A DNA stretch of 64,000 bases from Planctomycetota bacterium (GTDB taxonomy: Bacteria; Planctomycetota; UBA8742; UBA2392), in contig JADKGX010000002.1 of NCBI GenBank assembly GCA_016722065.1, forward strand, positions 682,001 through 746,000, in the 5' to 3' direction. The translations under genes and the position numbers were made by a program. Of the stretch, positions 35,549-44,380 are shown in pieces (position 1 is the stretch's first letter; the number at the start of each line of letters is the position of its first letter). The notes under the pieces were generated by a model. The model was not told the origin of the DNA, made no database searches, and saw only the letters and a program-made list of their open reading frames with translations.

Positions 35549-35908
35549 CTACTTATTGCGCGCCTTGTCTTTGGCTTCCATGCGAAAGACCGTGCGCACC
35601 ACAAACACCATGCCCATCACACCGCCCAGCGCCGCGCCCGAAACCATCAACCAGGGCGTCGTGTTCAGCCAGCCGTCCAGCCAGTACCCAAGCCCCAACG
35701 GCAGCAACATCGTAAGCAGAAACTGCATACCGATGCCGGTGTACCGCACATAAGCCTGCATGCCGCCTTGCACCTGCTGCCGGTGTCTGGCCTGGTCGGA
35801 TTGCCCCGAGGCCGCACTTTGGCGCAGTTGTTCCGCATCCTTTTGAAGCTTCTGGTATTGATCCGGCGAGGGCGGTTCAGGCCGCTTGGATTCGCCTTGA
35901 TCAGCCAC
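35549..35908 (-). CDS. AtpZ/AtpI-family protein (F0F1-ATPase subunit, putative)
   Basis: The 119-residue protein has a hydrophilic Gln-rich N-terminus (~55 residues) and two C-terminal hydrophobic helices with LPLGLGYWLDGWLNTTPWLMV (core GLGYWLDGWL), the G-x-x-LD pattern of the AtpZ family. The start is a GTG at 35908-35906 with GGAGG five bases upstream. It is the first gene of the minus-strand atp operon and lies right after a good promoter. AtpZ with AtpI has been proposed to handle Mg2+/Ca2+ for the synthase in some bacteria. Confidence 0.75.
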   Translation of the reverse strand: MADQGESKRPEPPSPDQYQKLQKDAEQLRQSAASGQSDQARHRQQVQGGMQAYVRYTGIGMQFLLTMLLPLGLGYWLDGWLNTTPWLMVSGAALGGVMGMVFVVRTVFRMEAKDKARNK

Positions 35909-35938
35909 AAAAGCCTCCGTTCTGGCTGCGGGGCCGGG

Positions 35939-35967
35939 AACATAGCAGGGGGGGTAGAATGGGTCAA
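35939..35967 (-). promoter_or_regulatory. Sigma70-like promoter of the atp operon
   Basis: On the minus strand TTGACC (35967-35962) and TATGTT (35944-35939) are separated by exactly 17 bp. Transcription would start near 35932, ~25 nt before the GTG of the AtpZ-like gene. Confidence 0.7.
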
Positions 35968-36221
35968 CGCCGCACCACTACATAAGGAAAGCCGCTTTGG
36001 CCGCCCTCTCAAACAGCCTGAAAGCAGCTAGCGCCAAGCCAGCCCACCAGCCGCTGCGCGCGCTTTGAGGCCTGCATGCAAGATCACAGCCGCAGCGTTG
36101 TTTGTGCCTGCGGGGCTGCTAACAGCAGTCAAGGTGCGGCCCGCGTATCCGGGCTCGCCGTGAAACGGGCCACATTCCCAGCCCACAGCTGCACGGCTGG
36201 AATCCTTGAGCCATCAGGCCC

Positions 36222-36410
36222 AGACTTGCAGACGCAGGCTTGCCGGCCCCCAGGCTTGCCGGCCCCCAGGCTTGCCGGCCCACAGTCTTGCAGGCCCACA
36301 GTCTTGCAGGCCCACAGCCTTGCAGGCCAAGCCTTGCAGTCCCTGGTTTGCAGGCCCACAGGCTTGCAGGCCGAGGCTTGCAGGCCCAGGCCTGCAGGCC
36401 CGCAGGGCCG
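36222..36410. repeat. Minisatellite with ~15-bp unit
   Basis: About a dozen imperfect units of 14-16 bp with the core CTTGCAGGCCCACAG (variants CTTGCCGGCCCCCAG). The first three units share the CCGG variant, later ones the CAGG variant, showing successive duplication. All frames give low-complexity Gln/Ala/Gly/Pro repeats, so it is not considered coding. Confidence 0.85.
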
Positions 36411-36421
36411 TCAGAGTGTAG

Positions 36422-36479
36422 CCCGGCGCGTGAGCGCCGGGATGCCCGCACACCATCGATTCAGAGCCCCGTCAGGGGC
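36422..36479. repeat. REP-like double hairpin
   Basis: CCCGGCGC/GCGCCGGG with loop GTGA (36422-36441) and GCCCC/GGGGC with loop GTCA (36466-36479) stand 24 bp apart. The layout resembles REP elements moved by RAYT transposases, two of which occur later in the window. Confidence 0.6.
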
Positions 36480-36615
36480 GACACAACGGCCAATCCACAA
36501 GGCCACCAGAGTTGCGCAAAGGCCAAGGTCGTAATCAACTCACCCGGCAACGCTACAACACGCCGGGGCTTGGCAAGCGCGCCCAAACAGCAATGATCGC
36601 ACCCAAGGAGAAGTC

Positions 36616-36777
36616 ATGTCCAGCAAACGCTTTGGCGCCAAGCCGAAGAAGAACAAAGAAAAGTCCGACAAGGACCGCCCCGCAGGCGCCGCACCAACCA
36701 AGCCACCCAAGGCCACATTCAAGGGGCCAACCTCTGGCCCGCGTGCGCACTTTCAGCGCCGCACCTCCGGCGGTTAG
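36616..36777 (+). CDS. Small basic hypothetical protein (53 residues)
   Basis: The frame begins MSSKRFGAKPKKNKEKSDKD and ends in RRTSGG before TAG. It is preceded by AAGGAG with five bases to the ATG, one of the best ribosome binding sites in the window. The protein is rich in Lys, Arg, Pro and Gly with no hydrophobic segment, so it is likely disordered and could bind nucleic acid. I do not recognise a family. It has no obvious operon partner; the VIT/VWA gene starts 149 bp later. Confidence 0.65.
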   Translation: MSSKRFGAKPKKNKEKSDKDRPAGAAPTKPPKATFKGPTSGPRAHFQRRTSGG

Positions 36778-36925
36778 CCAGATCAGCCCGGCAATGCTGC
36801 CCCAGCGCCAGAAGGGCGCGCTGGGTGACATTTCCGTGACATTGGCGGCTTCCAAGATGATGGGAACCTCTGACCTGTGCCTGGCGTCCTAGTCGGGCAC
36901 GTGTTCTGTCACCAGAGGAACCCTC

Positions 36926-39316
36926 ATGTTCACCCGTACATCATTGGCGCTGCTCGGACTCATGGCTGCACTGGCCGGCTCGGCTGCCGCCCAGGGCATT
37001 GTGATTGACCGCCGGATCCGACCGCCGGAACCCCAACCTCGCCGCGTGCAGGTGGAATCGATCCGCATCAAAAGCCACGCGATTGAAACCGTGATCGACG
37101 GCCAATCCGCCACCACAACCGTGACCCAGACCTTTTTCAACCCCAACGGCTGGCAACTGGAGGGAACCTACATGTTCCCACTGCCCGCCGAAGCCGCCAT
37201 CGACAGCTTTGAAATGACCATGAACGGAAAGATGGTCAAGGGCGAGCTGCTGCCTGCCGACAAGGCCCGTTCCATCTACGAGGAAACCGTGCGCCGCATG
37301 GTTGACCCCGGGCTGCTGGAGTACGCCGGCCGCGGGCTGTTTCAGGCGCGCGTGTTTCCGATTCTTCCGCAGCAGGATCTGACCATCAAGTTCACCTACA
37401 GCGAACTGCTGCGCTTTGACAGCGGCCTGGTGCGTTTTGGCTATCCGCTGCGCACCCGCAACTACTGCGTAACGGCGCCCGAATCGGTGACTGCCAAAGT
37501 CACGATCAAGCAGGAACGCGCCATGCAGACCATCTATTCACCTACCCACCGCGTTGAGGTGATTCGCAAGGGCGACAACGAGGCCGTGATCGGCCTTGAA
37601 ATGAAGGGCGAACAGCCGGCCAATGACTTTGAAGTGTTCTTTGGCTACGCCGACGGCCCGCTAAGTGCCAATGTCATGAGCTTTCGTGAGGATGACAAAG
37701 CCGGCTACTTCCTGGCGCTGTTGACCCCCAAGATCAAGCTGGCCGCCGACGAACTGCTGCCCAAGGATGTCGTCATCGTCATGGACACCAGCGGCAGCAT
37801 GGACGAAGACGGCAAGATTGCCCAGGCCCGCAAGGCCATGAAGTTTGTCGTGGGCAAGCTCAATGCCAAGGACCGTTTCGCCGTTGTCTCGTTCAGCACC
37901 ATGGTGCGCAAGCTGCATGAAACACTGGTGGACGCCAGCGAAGCCAACAAGACCGACGCCCTGGACAAGATCGAAAAACTGGAAGCCACCGGTGGCACGA
38001 ACATGGAAGGCGCCATCAAAGCCGCCTACGAACTGGCAGGCAGCGATGCCAAGCGCCCGTGCTATGTGCTGTTCTTTACCGATGGCCTGCCCACGATGGG
38101 CGAAATCACCGACGTTCGCGCCTTGGCCAAACTTAGCGCCGAAAAGCGCCCGGCCCACGTGCGCATGTTTACTTTCGGTGTGGGCTACGACGTCAACACC
38201 TGGCTGCTGGACACGATGGCCGAAGAAGGCAAGGGCCAGCGCGAGTACGTAAAGCCCAAAGAAGACATGGAAGTCAAGGTAAGCAACTTCGCTGGCAAGA
38301 TCAGCGCCCCGGTATTGAGTGACGTCAAGCTGCGCATTGACGGCGCAGAGGTTCACGACCTGCACCCGCAGATGCCCGGCGATCTGTTTGCCGGCACGCA
38401 GTTGTCTGTCACCGGCCGCTACGACAAGCCCGGCAAGCGCCAACTGGTGCTGGAGGGTACGGTCAATGGCGAAAAGCGCGCCTTTGAATACACCATCGAA
38501 CTGGCCGAAAAAGACACCGGCAAGAACTACCTGCCGCGCATGTGGGCCGTGCGCCGTGTGGGCTATCTGATGGACCAGATTTCACTCAAGGGCCACAACG
38601 AGGAACTGGCCAAGGAAATCATCAAGCTGGGCACGCAGTTCGGCATTGTCACGCCCTACACCAGCTTCCTGATCGTGGAAGACACTCCTCCGCCGCGCCC
38701 CGGAACACCCATGCCCGAAGACCGCCGGCGCGATGAACGCTGGAACGGTGGCCAGGGTGACCGTGGCGGCGCAGGTCGGCCCGGCTTGGGCGGTGGTGCC
38801 CAGGCACCCAGCGCCCAGACCGGCGAAGAAGCCGTCAAGAAGTCCGAAGCCAACACCGCACGCCGCGAAAACAACAACGCCGACGATGCCAAGGATGCCG
38901 AAGAAGGCGAATCTTCCCGCCTGGCCGAAAAGGCCAAGGGCGCGGGCTATCGCACCAAGACGGACTCATTGCGCAAGCAGTTGGAAGACAAGGGCCTGAG
39001 CAAAGAAGCCGCAGCCAAGGAAGCCGAACAGGTGGTCAAGACCGTCGGCACCCGCAGCTTCCTGTGGTCGGACGGCGTGTGGCTGGAAAGCGACCTGACC
39101 AACGCCGAACTGTTTGGCGCCGAGGTTGTGGAATACATGAGCGAGCGTTACTTCGAAATCGCCCGCAAAGACGACGGCACCGCCAAGGTGCTGGCACTTG
39201 GCAACGAAGTTGTGCTGCGCGTTGGCAGCAAGACGATTCGCGTGGTCGACAAGACCCAAACCGCCGAGGGCGAAAAGAAGGACAAGAAAGAAGAGGGCGG
39301 CAAGAGCAACGGCTAA
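36926..39316 (+). CDS. Secreted VIT and von Willebrand factor A domain protein
   Basis: This 796-residue protein has a signal peptide (LALLGLMAALAGSAAAQ), a VIT domain (~residues 45-165, with TVTQTFFNPNGWQLEGTYMF; core FFNPNGWQLEGTYMFPLP), and a VWA domain with the MIDAS motif DTSGSM at Asp287 and later Thr/Asp positions. The last ~200 residues are charged and low in complexity, ending in a Lys/Glu tail. The domain order is that of inter-alpha-trypsin-inhibitor-like proteins, common in planctomycetes and proteobacteria. No C-terminal sortase or membrane anchor is seen. AGAGGAA precedes the ATG. A clear hairpin ends the unit, so it is probably monocistronic. Confidence 0.88.
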   Translation: MFTRTSLALLGLMAALAGSAAAQGIVIDRRIRPPEPQPRRVQVESIRIKSHAIETVIDGQSATTTVTQTFFNPNGWQLEGTYMFPLPAEAAIDSFEMTMNGKMVKGELLPADKARSIYEETVRRMVDPGLLEYAGRGLFQARVFPILPQQDLTIKFTYSELLRFDSGLVRFGYPLRTRNYCVTAPESVTAKVTIKQERAMQTIYSPTHRVEVIRKGDNEAVIGLEMKGEQPANDFEVFFGYADGPLSANVMSFREDDKAGYFLALLTPKIKLAADELLPKDVVIVMDTSGSMDEDGKIAQARKAMKFVVGKLNAKDRFAVVSFSTMVRKLHETLVDASEANKTDALDKIEKLEATGGTNMEGAIKAAYELAGSDAKRPCYVLFFTDGLPTMGEITDVRALAKLSAEKRPAHVRMFTFGVGYDVNTWLLDTMAEEGKGQREYVKPKEDMEVKVSNFAGKISAPVLSDVKLRIDGAEVHDLHPQMPGDLFAGTQLSVTGRYDKPGKRQLVLEGTVNGEKRAFEYTIELAEKDTGKNYLPRMWAVRRVGYLMDQISLKGHNEELAKEIIKLGTQFGIVTPYTSFLIVEDTPPPRPGTPMPEDRRRDERWNGGQGDRGGAGRPGLGGGAQAPSAQTGEEAVKKSEANTARRENNNADDAKDAEEGESSRLAEKAKGAGYRTKTDSLRKQLEDKGLSKEAAAKEAEQVVKTVGTRSFLWSDGVWLESDLTNAELFGAEVVEYMSERYFEIARKDDGTAKVLALGNEVVLRVGSKTIRVVDKTQTAEGEKKDKKEEGGKSNG

Positions 39317-39338
39317 AGCCCCTGAACCCGCCACAAAC

Positions 39339-39366
39339 CACAAGGGACGCCTGCGCGTCCCTTGTG
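39339..39366 (+). terminator. Terminator hairpin after the VIT/VWA gene
   Basis: CACAAGGGACGC and GCGTCCCTTGTG form a perfect 12-bp stem with loop CTGC, 22 bp past the stop codon. The tail CGTT is a poor T-run. Confidence 0.65.
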
Positions 39367-39445
39367 CGTTAAGATGCTGGAAGCCGCCTGGCGATCGAGC
39401 CCGACTTCGGCCTACCGTCGCGGCTTGGGCAACGGCTATACTGTA

Positions 39446-39533
39446 AGTCCCCGTTCCGACAGGCTGCATTGTGATGTGCCGGTTACACACCAACGGGCAT
39501 GCCCGCCAAAGGATGTAGAGCCTGACAGGGACT
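39446..39533 (+). promoter_or_regulatory. Candidate structured leader RNA
   Basis: Two nested perfect 6-bp stems, AGTCCC/GGGACT (39446-39451 and 39528-39533) and CAGGCT/AGCCTG (39460-39465 and 39519-39524), enclose two smaller helices: TGTG/CACA (39470-39473 and 39486-39489) and CGGG/CCCG with loop CATG (39494-39505). A -10-like TATACT lies at 39437-39442. The fold ends 36 bp before the hypothetical gene at 39570. It matches no riboswitch consensus I know. Confidence 0.4.
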
Positions 39534-39569
39534 GTTAGTAATGTTGAAGCAAGGCCCGGAGCCAAGGTC

Positions 39570-40427
39570 TTGAAGACCGTTACGCTGGACTGGAAGGGTT
39601 GGTGGTTGCTGCGCTCGCCGATTTCGGCGGCGGCGGAGCTCAATTCCACGGCCGCCGTCTACGCCGTGATGGGCGCCAAACTCAAGAAGGTTGATCAAGG
39701 CATTGCCTGCACCGCGCGCGAACCTGTGCTGTTTCATCTGCACAAGGGCGGTTCCCTGCGCGAGCATTTGGAAAAACTGATGAAGATGTCGCTGGGCGTT
39801 TTTTCGCTCAAGCGCTGCCAGGAAATCCGCAAACAGCCCATTGTCTATGCGGCGTTTCTGCCTGAAGACAGCGACCTAGGCGAGATGGCGGGCATGGTCA
39901 GCCTGCTGTATGGCGCCGTCCCCTTTGCGCCCAAGCATCACGCCATGCCCAAGCCCTATGAGGGCGAACCGATCCGGCTGTTGAACAAGGGTCGCGCCAT
40001 CGGCCTGCCTTCTGAAATCGCCTTCGGCGCCGGCAAGACCAGGCTGGCAGATTCCGACCAGACCAGCGACGGCGAGGCCAACGCCGCCATGAGCGCCGCC
40101 ATTGCCCAGGAAGCCGCCGTAACACGCACGCTGACGCGCGAAGAAATGGCCCTGTCCGGCATTGCCACGGAGCGAGTAGCAAAGCCCGACCGGCCGGAAA
40201 TGATTGGCACAGAAAAACTCGATAAACCCGAAGTACCCAGGCTGATTGAAACCACCAAGATCGACAAAGACGACATCGGCCACGGCCTGGCAACCGAACG
40301 CGTGGCCAAGCCGGCCCACGAACACAACACCGAGTTCGTGCCCAAGCCCGACGACGTTCCCATCCAGCGCGGCGAAGAAGGCAAACCCAGCGACAGCACC
40401 GAAGCCCTGGACGAAGCCAAGCACTAA
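39570..40427 (+). CDS. Hypothetical protein with repeated C-terminal motif
   Basis: I do not recognise a family. The 285-residue protein starts at a TTG with GGAG eight bases upstream; no ATG fits. The first ~160 residues look globular, alpha/beta, with WWLLRSPISAAAELN and LKRCQEIRKQPIVYAAFLP (core QPIVYAAFLP). The last ~110 residues are hydrophilic with a repeated phrase, GIATERVAKP and GLATERVAKP, and end in an acidic tail. No signal peptide is visible. A structured leader may lie upstream. Codon use is like that of its neighbours. Confidence 0.65.
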   Translation: MKTVTLDWKGWWLLRSPISAAAELNSTAAVYAVMGAKLKKVDQGIACTAREPVLFHLHKGGSLREHLEKLMKMSLGVFSLKRCQEIRKQPIVYAAFLPEDSDLGEMAGMVSLLYGAVPFAPKHHAMPKPYEGEPIRLLNKGRAIGLPSEIAFGAGKTRLADSDQTSDGEANAAMSAAIAQEAAVTRTLTREEMALSGIATERVAKPDRPEMIGTEKLDKPEVPRLIETTKIDKDDIGHGLATERVAKPAHEHNTEFVPKPDDVPIQRGEEGKPSDSTEALDEAKH

Positions 40428-40460
40428 GCCAGACCATTTCCCCGCCCAACGGGTGGAGTT

Positions 40461-40597
40461 GAACACGGAGTAACTGAGTAACGGAGTTACTACGTTTCTG
40501 AGTTACTACGTTTCTGAGTGCCTGAGTTTCTGGGTGGCTGAGTTGTTACGACTGGGCGGCGGCTGGCTTCGGTTCTCCGTTGCTCTGTGTTCAAGCC
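40461..40597. repeat. Low-complexity inverted-repeat element
   Basis: The left end begins GAACACGGAGTAACTGAG and continues as degenerate GAGTTACTACGTTTCT repeats. The right end (40571-40597) reads as CCGTTGCTCTGTGTTCAA, an imperfect inverted copy of the left end. No gene is seen. It fills most of the 281-bp spacer between two convergent genes. Confidence 0.6.
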
Positions 40598-40708
40598 GTG
40601 GGCGGCCTGCGGTTGCAATCGATCTACGCAGCTCAAACAACAGCCCGGGGTTTTTGGCCCCGGGCTGGTTTCTGCGATGATTGCTTTTTGATGGCTGCTG
40701 CTGGCTTG

Positions 40709-43700
40709 CTAGCTGCGCTTTTCTTTGCGGCGCCGGTACAGGGCTATGCATAGCGGCAGCAGCATGGCTGCTGGTGCTGCGGCTGCTGTGGCTGCGCATC
40801 CGCCGCCGCCACCACCGCCGCGTCCACCACCGCCGCCGCCGATCACTACTACATTACTGTAGCTGAAGGTCTGGCTTAGGGTTTTGGCTGCCAGGTTGTT
40901 GGTGGTCAGCACGATTGCCAGGTTCTGGCCTGCACCGGCGGGTACGGTCAAGCCGGTGATCTGCGTGCCGGCGGCATTGACGACTGCCCCGCCGCCACAG
41001 TTCACGCCGCCGATCGTCACCGTCACCGGCAAAGCAAAGCCGCTGCCGGTGATCGTGATTGCGCCACCGCCTGCGGGCAGGCTGGTCACGGGTGTGAAGC
41101 TGGTGAACGCATAGGTGATCACCTTGAGCGTGGCTGCTGTTGGTGCCGCCGTGCCGAACAACACCTGGCCGCCGCCGGTCAACGAGTTCACGTCGGCTGG
41201 GGCTGCAATCTGGCTGCTGAAGGTCTCGCTGGGGCTGGCACCGGCGCTGGCCAGCACGTTCAGCACCACCCACAGGTCTTCGTTCGTGTTCATGTTGATC
41301 GTCAGGTTGCTGCCGAAGACACAGCTCACGCTGGGCGTGGCACCGGCACCGGCGAACAGTTGCGTGTCCGTTGCATTGAAGCTGCCGTCGCCGTCGTCGC
41401 GCCACACCTGCACGCCGGTGGCGGCATCCAGGTTCGCGGCCCAGTTGCCGTTGCCACTGGTCGAAAGCGTAAAGCCCGCCACGGTGAAGTTGGCGTTGCT
41501 GGCAGTCAGGCGGAACTGGCCGACCATGACTGTGAAGCCCGCTGCATTTTGCTCACGCGCCACAATCGTCGGGTTGGTCGGCCCGGCGTTGACTGTCAAG
41601 GTCGCAACATCAATCACCAGCGCCGAACTTGCCGCCGTGGGCGTGCCACTGACTGTGCCGCCCGTGGGCGAGCTTTGGGTCAAGCTGGTCACGGCTACGC
41701 GCAGGGTCTCCGCGGGGCTGGCCTGTCCGGCAAGCTTGGCGACCAGAAAGAAGCGCTTGCCCTGGTTCATGGCAAACGCTGCAGCCGCGCCGGTCAGTGT
41801 GGCGGTGTAGGTGCCGTTGGCGGCATTGAAGCTGGTGCCGGCGGTGGCCGTGGCCAGTGTGTCGGTGCCCGGGCCGTCAAAGGTGCCGTTGCCGTTATCC
41901 AGGTACAGGGCCAGGAAGTTCACGTCTGTCTGGCCGTCCATGCTGCCGGATTCGGTGAACGTGATGTCGCTGACGGTCCAGGTGTCGTTTTGCGTGGCCA
42001 GGCTGAAGTCGCACACCACGTGGCCGTTGCTGCCGGCACCCTGGCTGTTGTTGTTGACGGTGCTGAAGCTCATCGGCCCGGAAAGCGTGACGCCCAGCGT
42101 GGCCGGGTTGATGTTCAAGGCGTCGTTGGCGGCCGTGGTCGGCGCGCCGGTGATTGTGCCGCCGCCGCCGCTGGTGGCGTTGATGGTGGTCAACTCGGCA
42201 TGGATCGTCTGGCCTGCACTGGCCGTGCCTGCCAGCTTGCAGACCAGAAAGAAGCGCCGGTTGGTGCTGACTGCCCAGGCCCCGTTGGTCAAGGTCGCTG
42301 TATATGTGCCGTTGGCGCCATTGAAGCTGGTGCCGGCTGCGGCCGTGGCCAGCAGGTCTGTGCCCGGGCCGTCAAAGCTGCCGCTGGTGTTGGTGTCCTC
42401 ATACAAGCCAAGCAGGCTCAATGCCGCCTGTTCGTCGGCCGTGCCGCTGGCCGTGAAGATCAGGTCAGTGACTGTCCAGGCGGCCTGGTTGGTGGACAGG
42501 CTGAAGTCCAGAATCACGTGGCCGTTGCTGGAGGGACCCTGCGAATCGTTGTTCACGCCCGTGACTGCGCCCGGGCCGTTGCGCGACAGGCCCAGGTTAT
42601 TCGGCGGCGAGACCGTGCCGTTGATGGCCACATTGACCGAGGCCGGGGCCGAGCTGTTGGTGACGTTGCCGCTGAAGGTGCCCAGCGTGGCGCCAGTCAA
42701 GCGCACCCACACAGTGGCATTGAGTGTGGGCGTCTGGTTGATGTTCAAGCTGGCGGCATAGCTTCCGGCCTGTGAAAGCGAGATTTCAAAGTTAGCCGGA
42801 GCATTGACCGTGGTGGCAACCGTCAAGCCAGCACCCACAAGGTCATAGGATTGCGCAGTGCCCGGCGTACCCACACTGGTGGTGCCCAGGTTCAGGCTGT
42901 TGGGCGTAGCAACCAGTGACCACACGTTACCCGAGATCGTGACGTTGGCCGTGGTAGCGCCCGCGCTGGCATGGGTGATGTTGCCAGAAACCGCGCCGGC
43001 GGTAGCACCAGTCAAGCGAGCATAAACCGCAAGCCCGGCATAGCTGGGGAAGGTCGTGATCGTGATCGAAGCGGCATAGCCGCTGCCCGAGCTGAACGAA
43101 ACCTCTACACCAGAAGGCGCGGTAATGGTCGTGTTACCAGTCAAAGCCGAACCCGAAACCGTGTAACTGGCAGGCGTGCCAGCCGTACCCTGCTGCGTAG
43201 TACCCAGGTTGAGCGTCGAAACCGAAGGTGAAACCGTAGGCCCAGTCACGTTGCCTGAAACCGCCACGTTGACGGTACTTGCGCCCGTACTGGCATGAGT
43301 GATGTTGCCGGCAATTGACCCCACAGAAGCTGTGCTAGTGATTCGGGCGTACACCGTTGTATTGGTGTAGGCAGGAAAAGTAGTAATCGTGATCGAGTTG
43401 GAAAAACCGGAACCAGCACTGAACGACACCTCAACGCCAGTAGGCGCCGTGATTACGGTGTTGGCGGTAAGCGAGCCGCCTGAGACAGTGTATGACTGTG
43501 GAGAACTTGCCGTGCCAACGGGTGTCGAGCCCAGGTTGATGGAGTTGGTGGAAGTGCTGAGCGACGGCCCGATCGTGTAGGTCCAGTCATCGATGTAATG
43601 CGTGCTGAAGGAACGCATCGCCACACCGCCCGATAATGTGGTGCCCGCAGAATAGGTAACTGAAGTAAGAAAAGAGCCCGTCGAGTTGTACAGCCTGCCG

Positions 43701-44164
43701 ATCACCGAAGTGGCAGAAGTCCATTCCACTTCCATGCGGTACCAGGCTCCGGTGGTCCAGGCAAAAGAAACCGAGGCCACGTCCACATAACCGTAAGCGG
43801 AGTTCTGCTGGATGATGAGGTTGGCGGTGTTTGGTGCCATCACAAGGCTGTAGCAGCCGCTCGAACTAGCCGCAAAGCCCATGTAGTAGCGACCGGACCC
43901 GCAATTGCCCCAAGAGCTGACGATGTGGCCCGTTGTGCCACCCACGTTGATATCGGTGCGGTAGTACCAGCCAGGGTCCTGCATGGCATAGGTGCCGGAG
44001 TGCACGACTGCCGTGGTCTTTGTCCCACCGCCACCAACGGACACCCACGGCGAGTAAGGCCAGGACGATGCGGTCTCAAAGCCATCCAAGTTGGTCTGGG
44101 CAAGCAGATTGCCCGCAGCACTCACAAGGCCAAGCAAGAACACCGATAGCAATACAGTACGCAT
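40709..44164 (-). CDS. Large secreted surface protein with tandem Ig-like repeats and MYXO-CTERM-like tail
   Basis: The 1151-residue protein starts at an ATG with GGAG nearby and has a signal peptide (VLLSVFLLGLVSAAGNLLAQ). A laminin-G-like N-terminal domain (~residues 25-200) is followed by three ~100-residue repeats with SLNLGTTSVGT and SYTVSGSALTGNTTI motifs (choice-of-anchor/Ig-like). Next come two ~125-residue repeats with SSNGHVILDFSL and LATAAAGTSFN motifs, then an IPT-like domain. The C-terminus is Gly-rich, then Cys, a hydrophobic helix and RRRKEKR: the layout of MYXO-CTERM-type sorting signals. It is probably exported and anchored or processed at the cell surface. Confidence 0.85.
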   Translation of the reverse strand: MRTVLLSVFLLGLVSAAGNLLAQTNLDGFETASSWPYSPWVSVGGGGTKTTAVVHSGTYAMQDPGWYYRTDINVGGTTGHIVSSWGNCGSGRYYMGFAASSSGCYSLVMAPNTANLIIQQNSAYGYVDVASVSFAWTTGAWYRMEVEWTSATSVIGRLYNSTGSFLTSVTYSAGTTLSGGVAMRSFSTHYIDDWTYTIGPSLSTSTNSINLGSTPVGTASSPQSYTVSGGSLTANTVITAPTGVEVSFSAGSGFSNSITITTFPAYTNTTVYARITSTASVGSIAGNITHASTGASTVNVAVSGNVTGPTVSPSVSTLNLGTTQQGTAGTPASYTVSGSALTGNTTITAPSGVEVSFSSGSGYAASITITTFPSYAGLAVYARLTGATAGAVSGNITHASAGATTANVTISGNVWSLVATPNSLNLGTTSVGTPGTAQSYDLVGAGLTVATTVNAPANFEISLSQAGSYAASLNINQTPTLNATVWVRLTGATLGTFSGNVTNSSAPASVNVAINGTVSPPNNLGLSRNGPGAVTGVNNDSQGPSSNGHVILDFSLSTNQAAWTVTDLIFTASGTADEQAALSLLGLYEDTNTSGSFDGPGTDLLATAAAGTSFNGANGTYTATLTNGAWAVSTNRRFFLVCKLAGTASAGQTIHAELTTINATSGGGGTITGAPTTAANDALNINPATLGVTLSGPMSFSTVNNNSQGAGSNGHVVCDFSLATQNDTWTVSDITFTESGSMDGQTDVNFLALYLDNGNGTFDGPGTDTLATATAGTSFNAANGTYTATLTGAAAAFAMNQGKRFFLVAKLAGQASPAETLRVAVTSLTQSSPTGGTVSGTPTAASSALVIDVATLTVNAGPTNPTIVAREQNAAGFTVMVGQFRLTASNANFTVAGFTLSTSGNGNWAANLDAATGVQVWRDDGDGSFNATDTQLFAGAGATPSVSCVFGSNLTINMNTNEDLWVVLNVLASAGASPSETFSSQIAAPADVNSLTGGGQVLFGTAAPTAATLKVITYAFTSFTPVTSLPAGGGAITITGSGFALPVTVTIGGVNCGGGAVVNAAGTQITGLTVPAGAGQNLAIVLTTNNLAAKTLSQTFSYSNVVVIGGGGGGRGGGGGGGCAATAAAAPAAMLLPLCIALYRRRKEKRS

Positions 44165-44250
44165 TGGATCTCCCCATGCCGGTCCAAAGTGTCGGGCAAG
44201 ACGAAGGCGACGCATTCAGAACAGATACCGCGGCGCTCGCCTGCAAGAAA

Positions 44251-44263
44251 TTGTGTGACACAA
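44251..44263. promoter_or_regulatory. Perfect dyad upstream of the surface protein gene
   Basis: TTGTGT-G-ACACAA is a perfect 13-bp dyad 87 bp upstream of the surface protein start. It lies where an operator would be expected, but the regulator is unknown. Confidence 0.35.
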
Positions 44264-44380
44264 ACATTACAATCATTGACGGCAGAGCGCGCCAAAATTC
44301 AAGAATTGCTGTGCAATAGGTGCAAGTTTAAGCCGCGCCAACCGGTTGCGCTGGCGGCTTTGGTGACACTACCGCATGGG

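Larger units (their letters stand above)
35968..36615. other. Gene-free stretch upstream of the atp operon
   Basis: No reading frame looks real. The stretch contains the minisatellite at 36222-36410 and the REP-like hairpins at 36422-36479; the apparent frames in it are translations of the repeat. Confidence 0.6.

Noticed and set aside
36222..36410. CRISPR array
   Set aside because: Units are contiguous, imperfect and ~15 bp, with no unique spacers, and there are no cas genes.
36076..36596. Several overlapping frames of 70-150 codons with repeated LAGPQACRP-like text
   Set aside because: They are translations of the minisatellite in all frames and have no ribosome binding site.
39446..39533. 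tRNA gene
   Set aside because: The 88-nt size is close, but there is no T-arm GTTCGA-like sequence, no 7-bp acceptor stem and no anticodon loop pattern.
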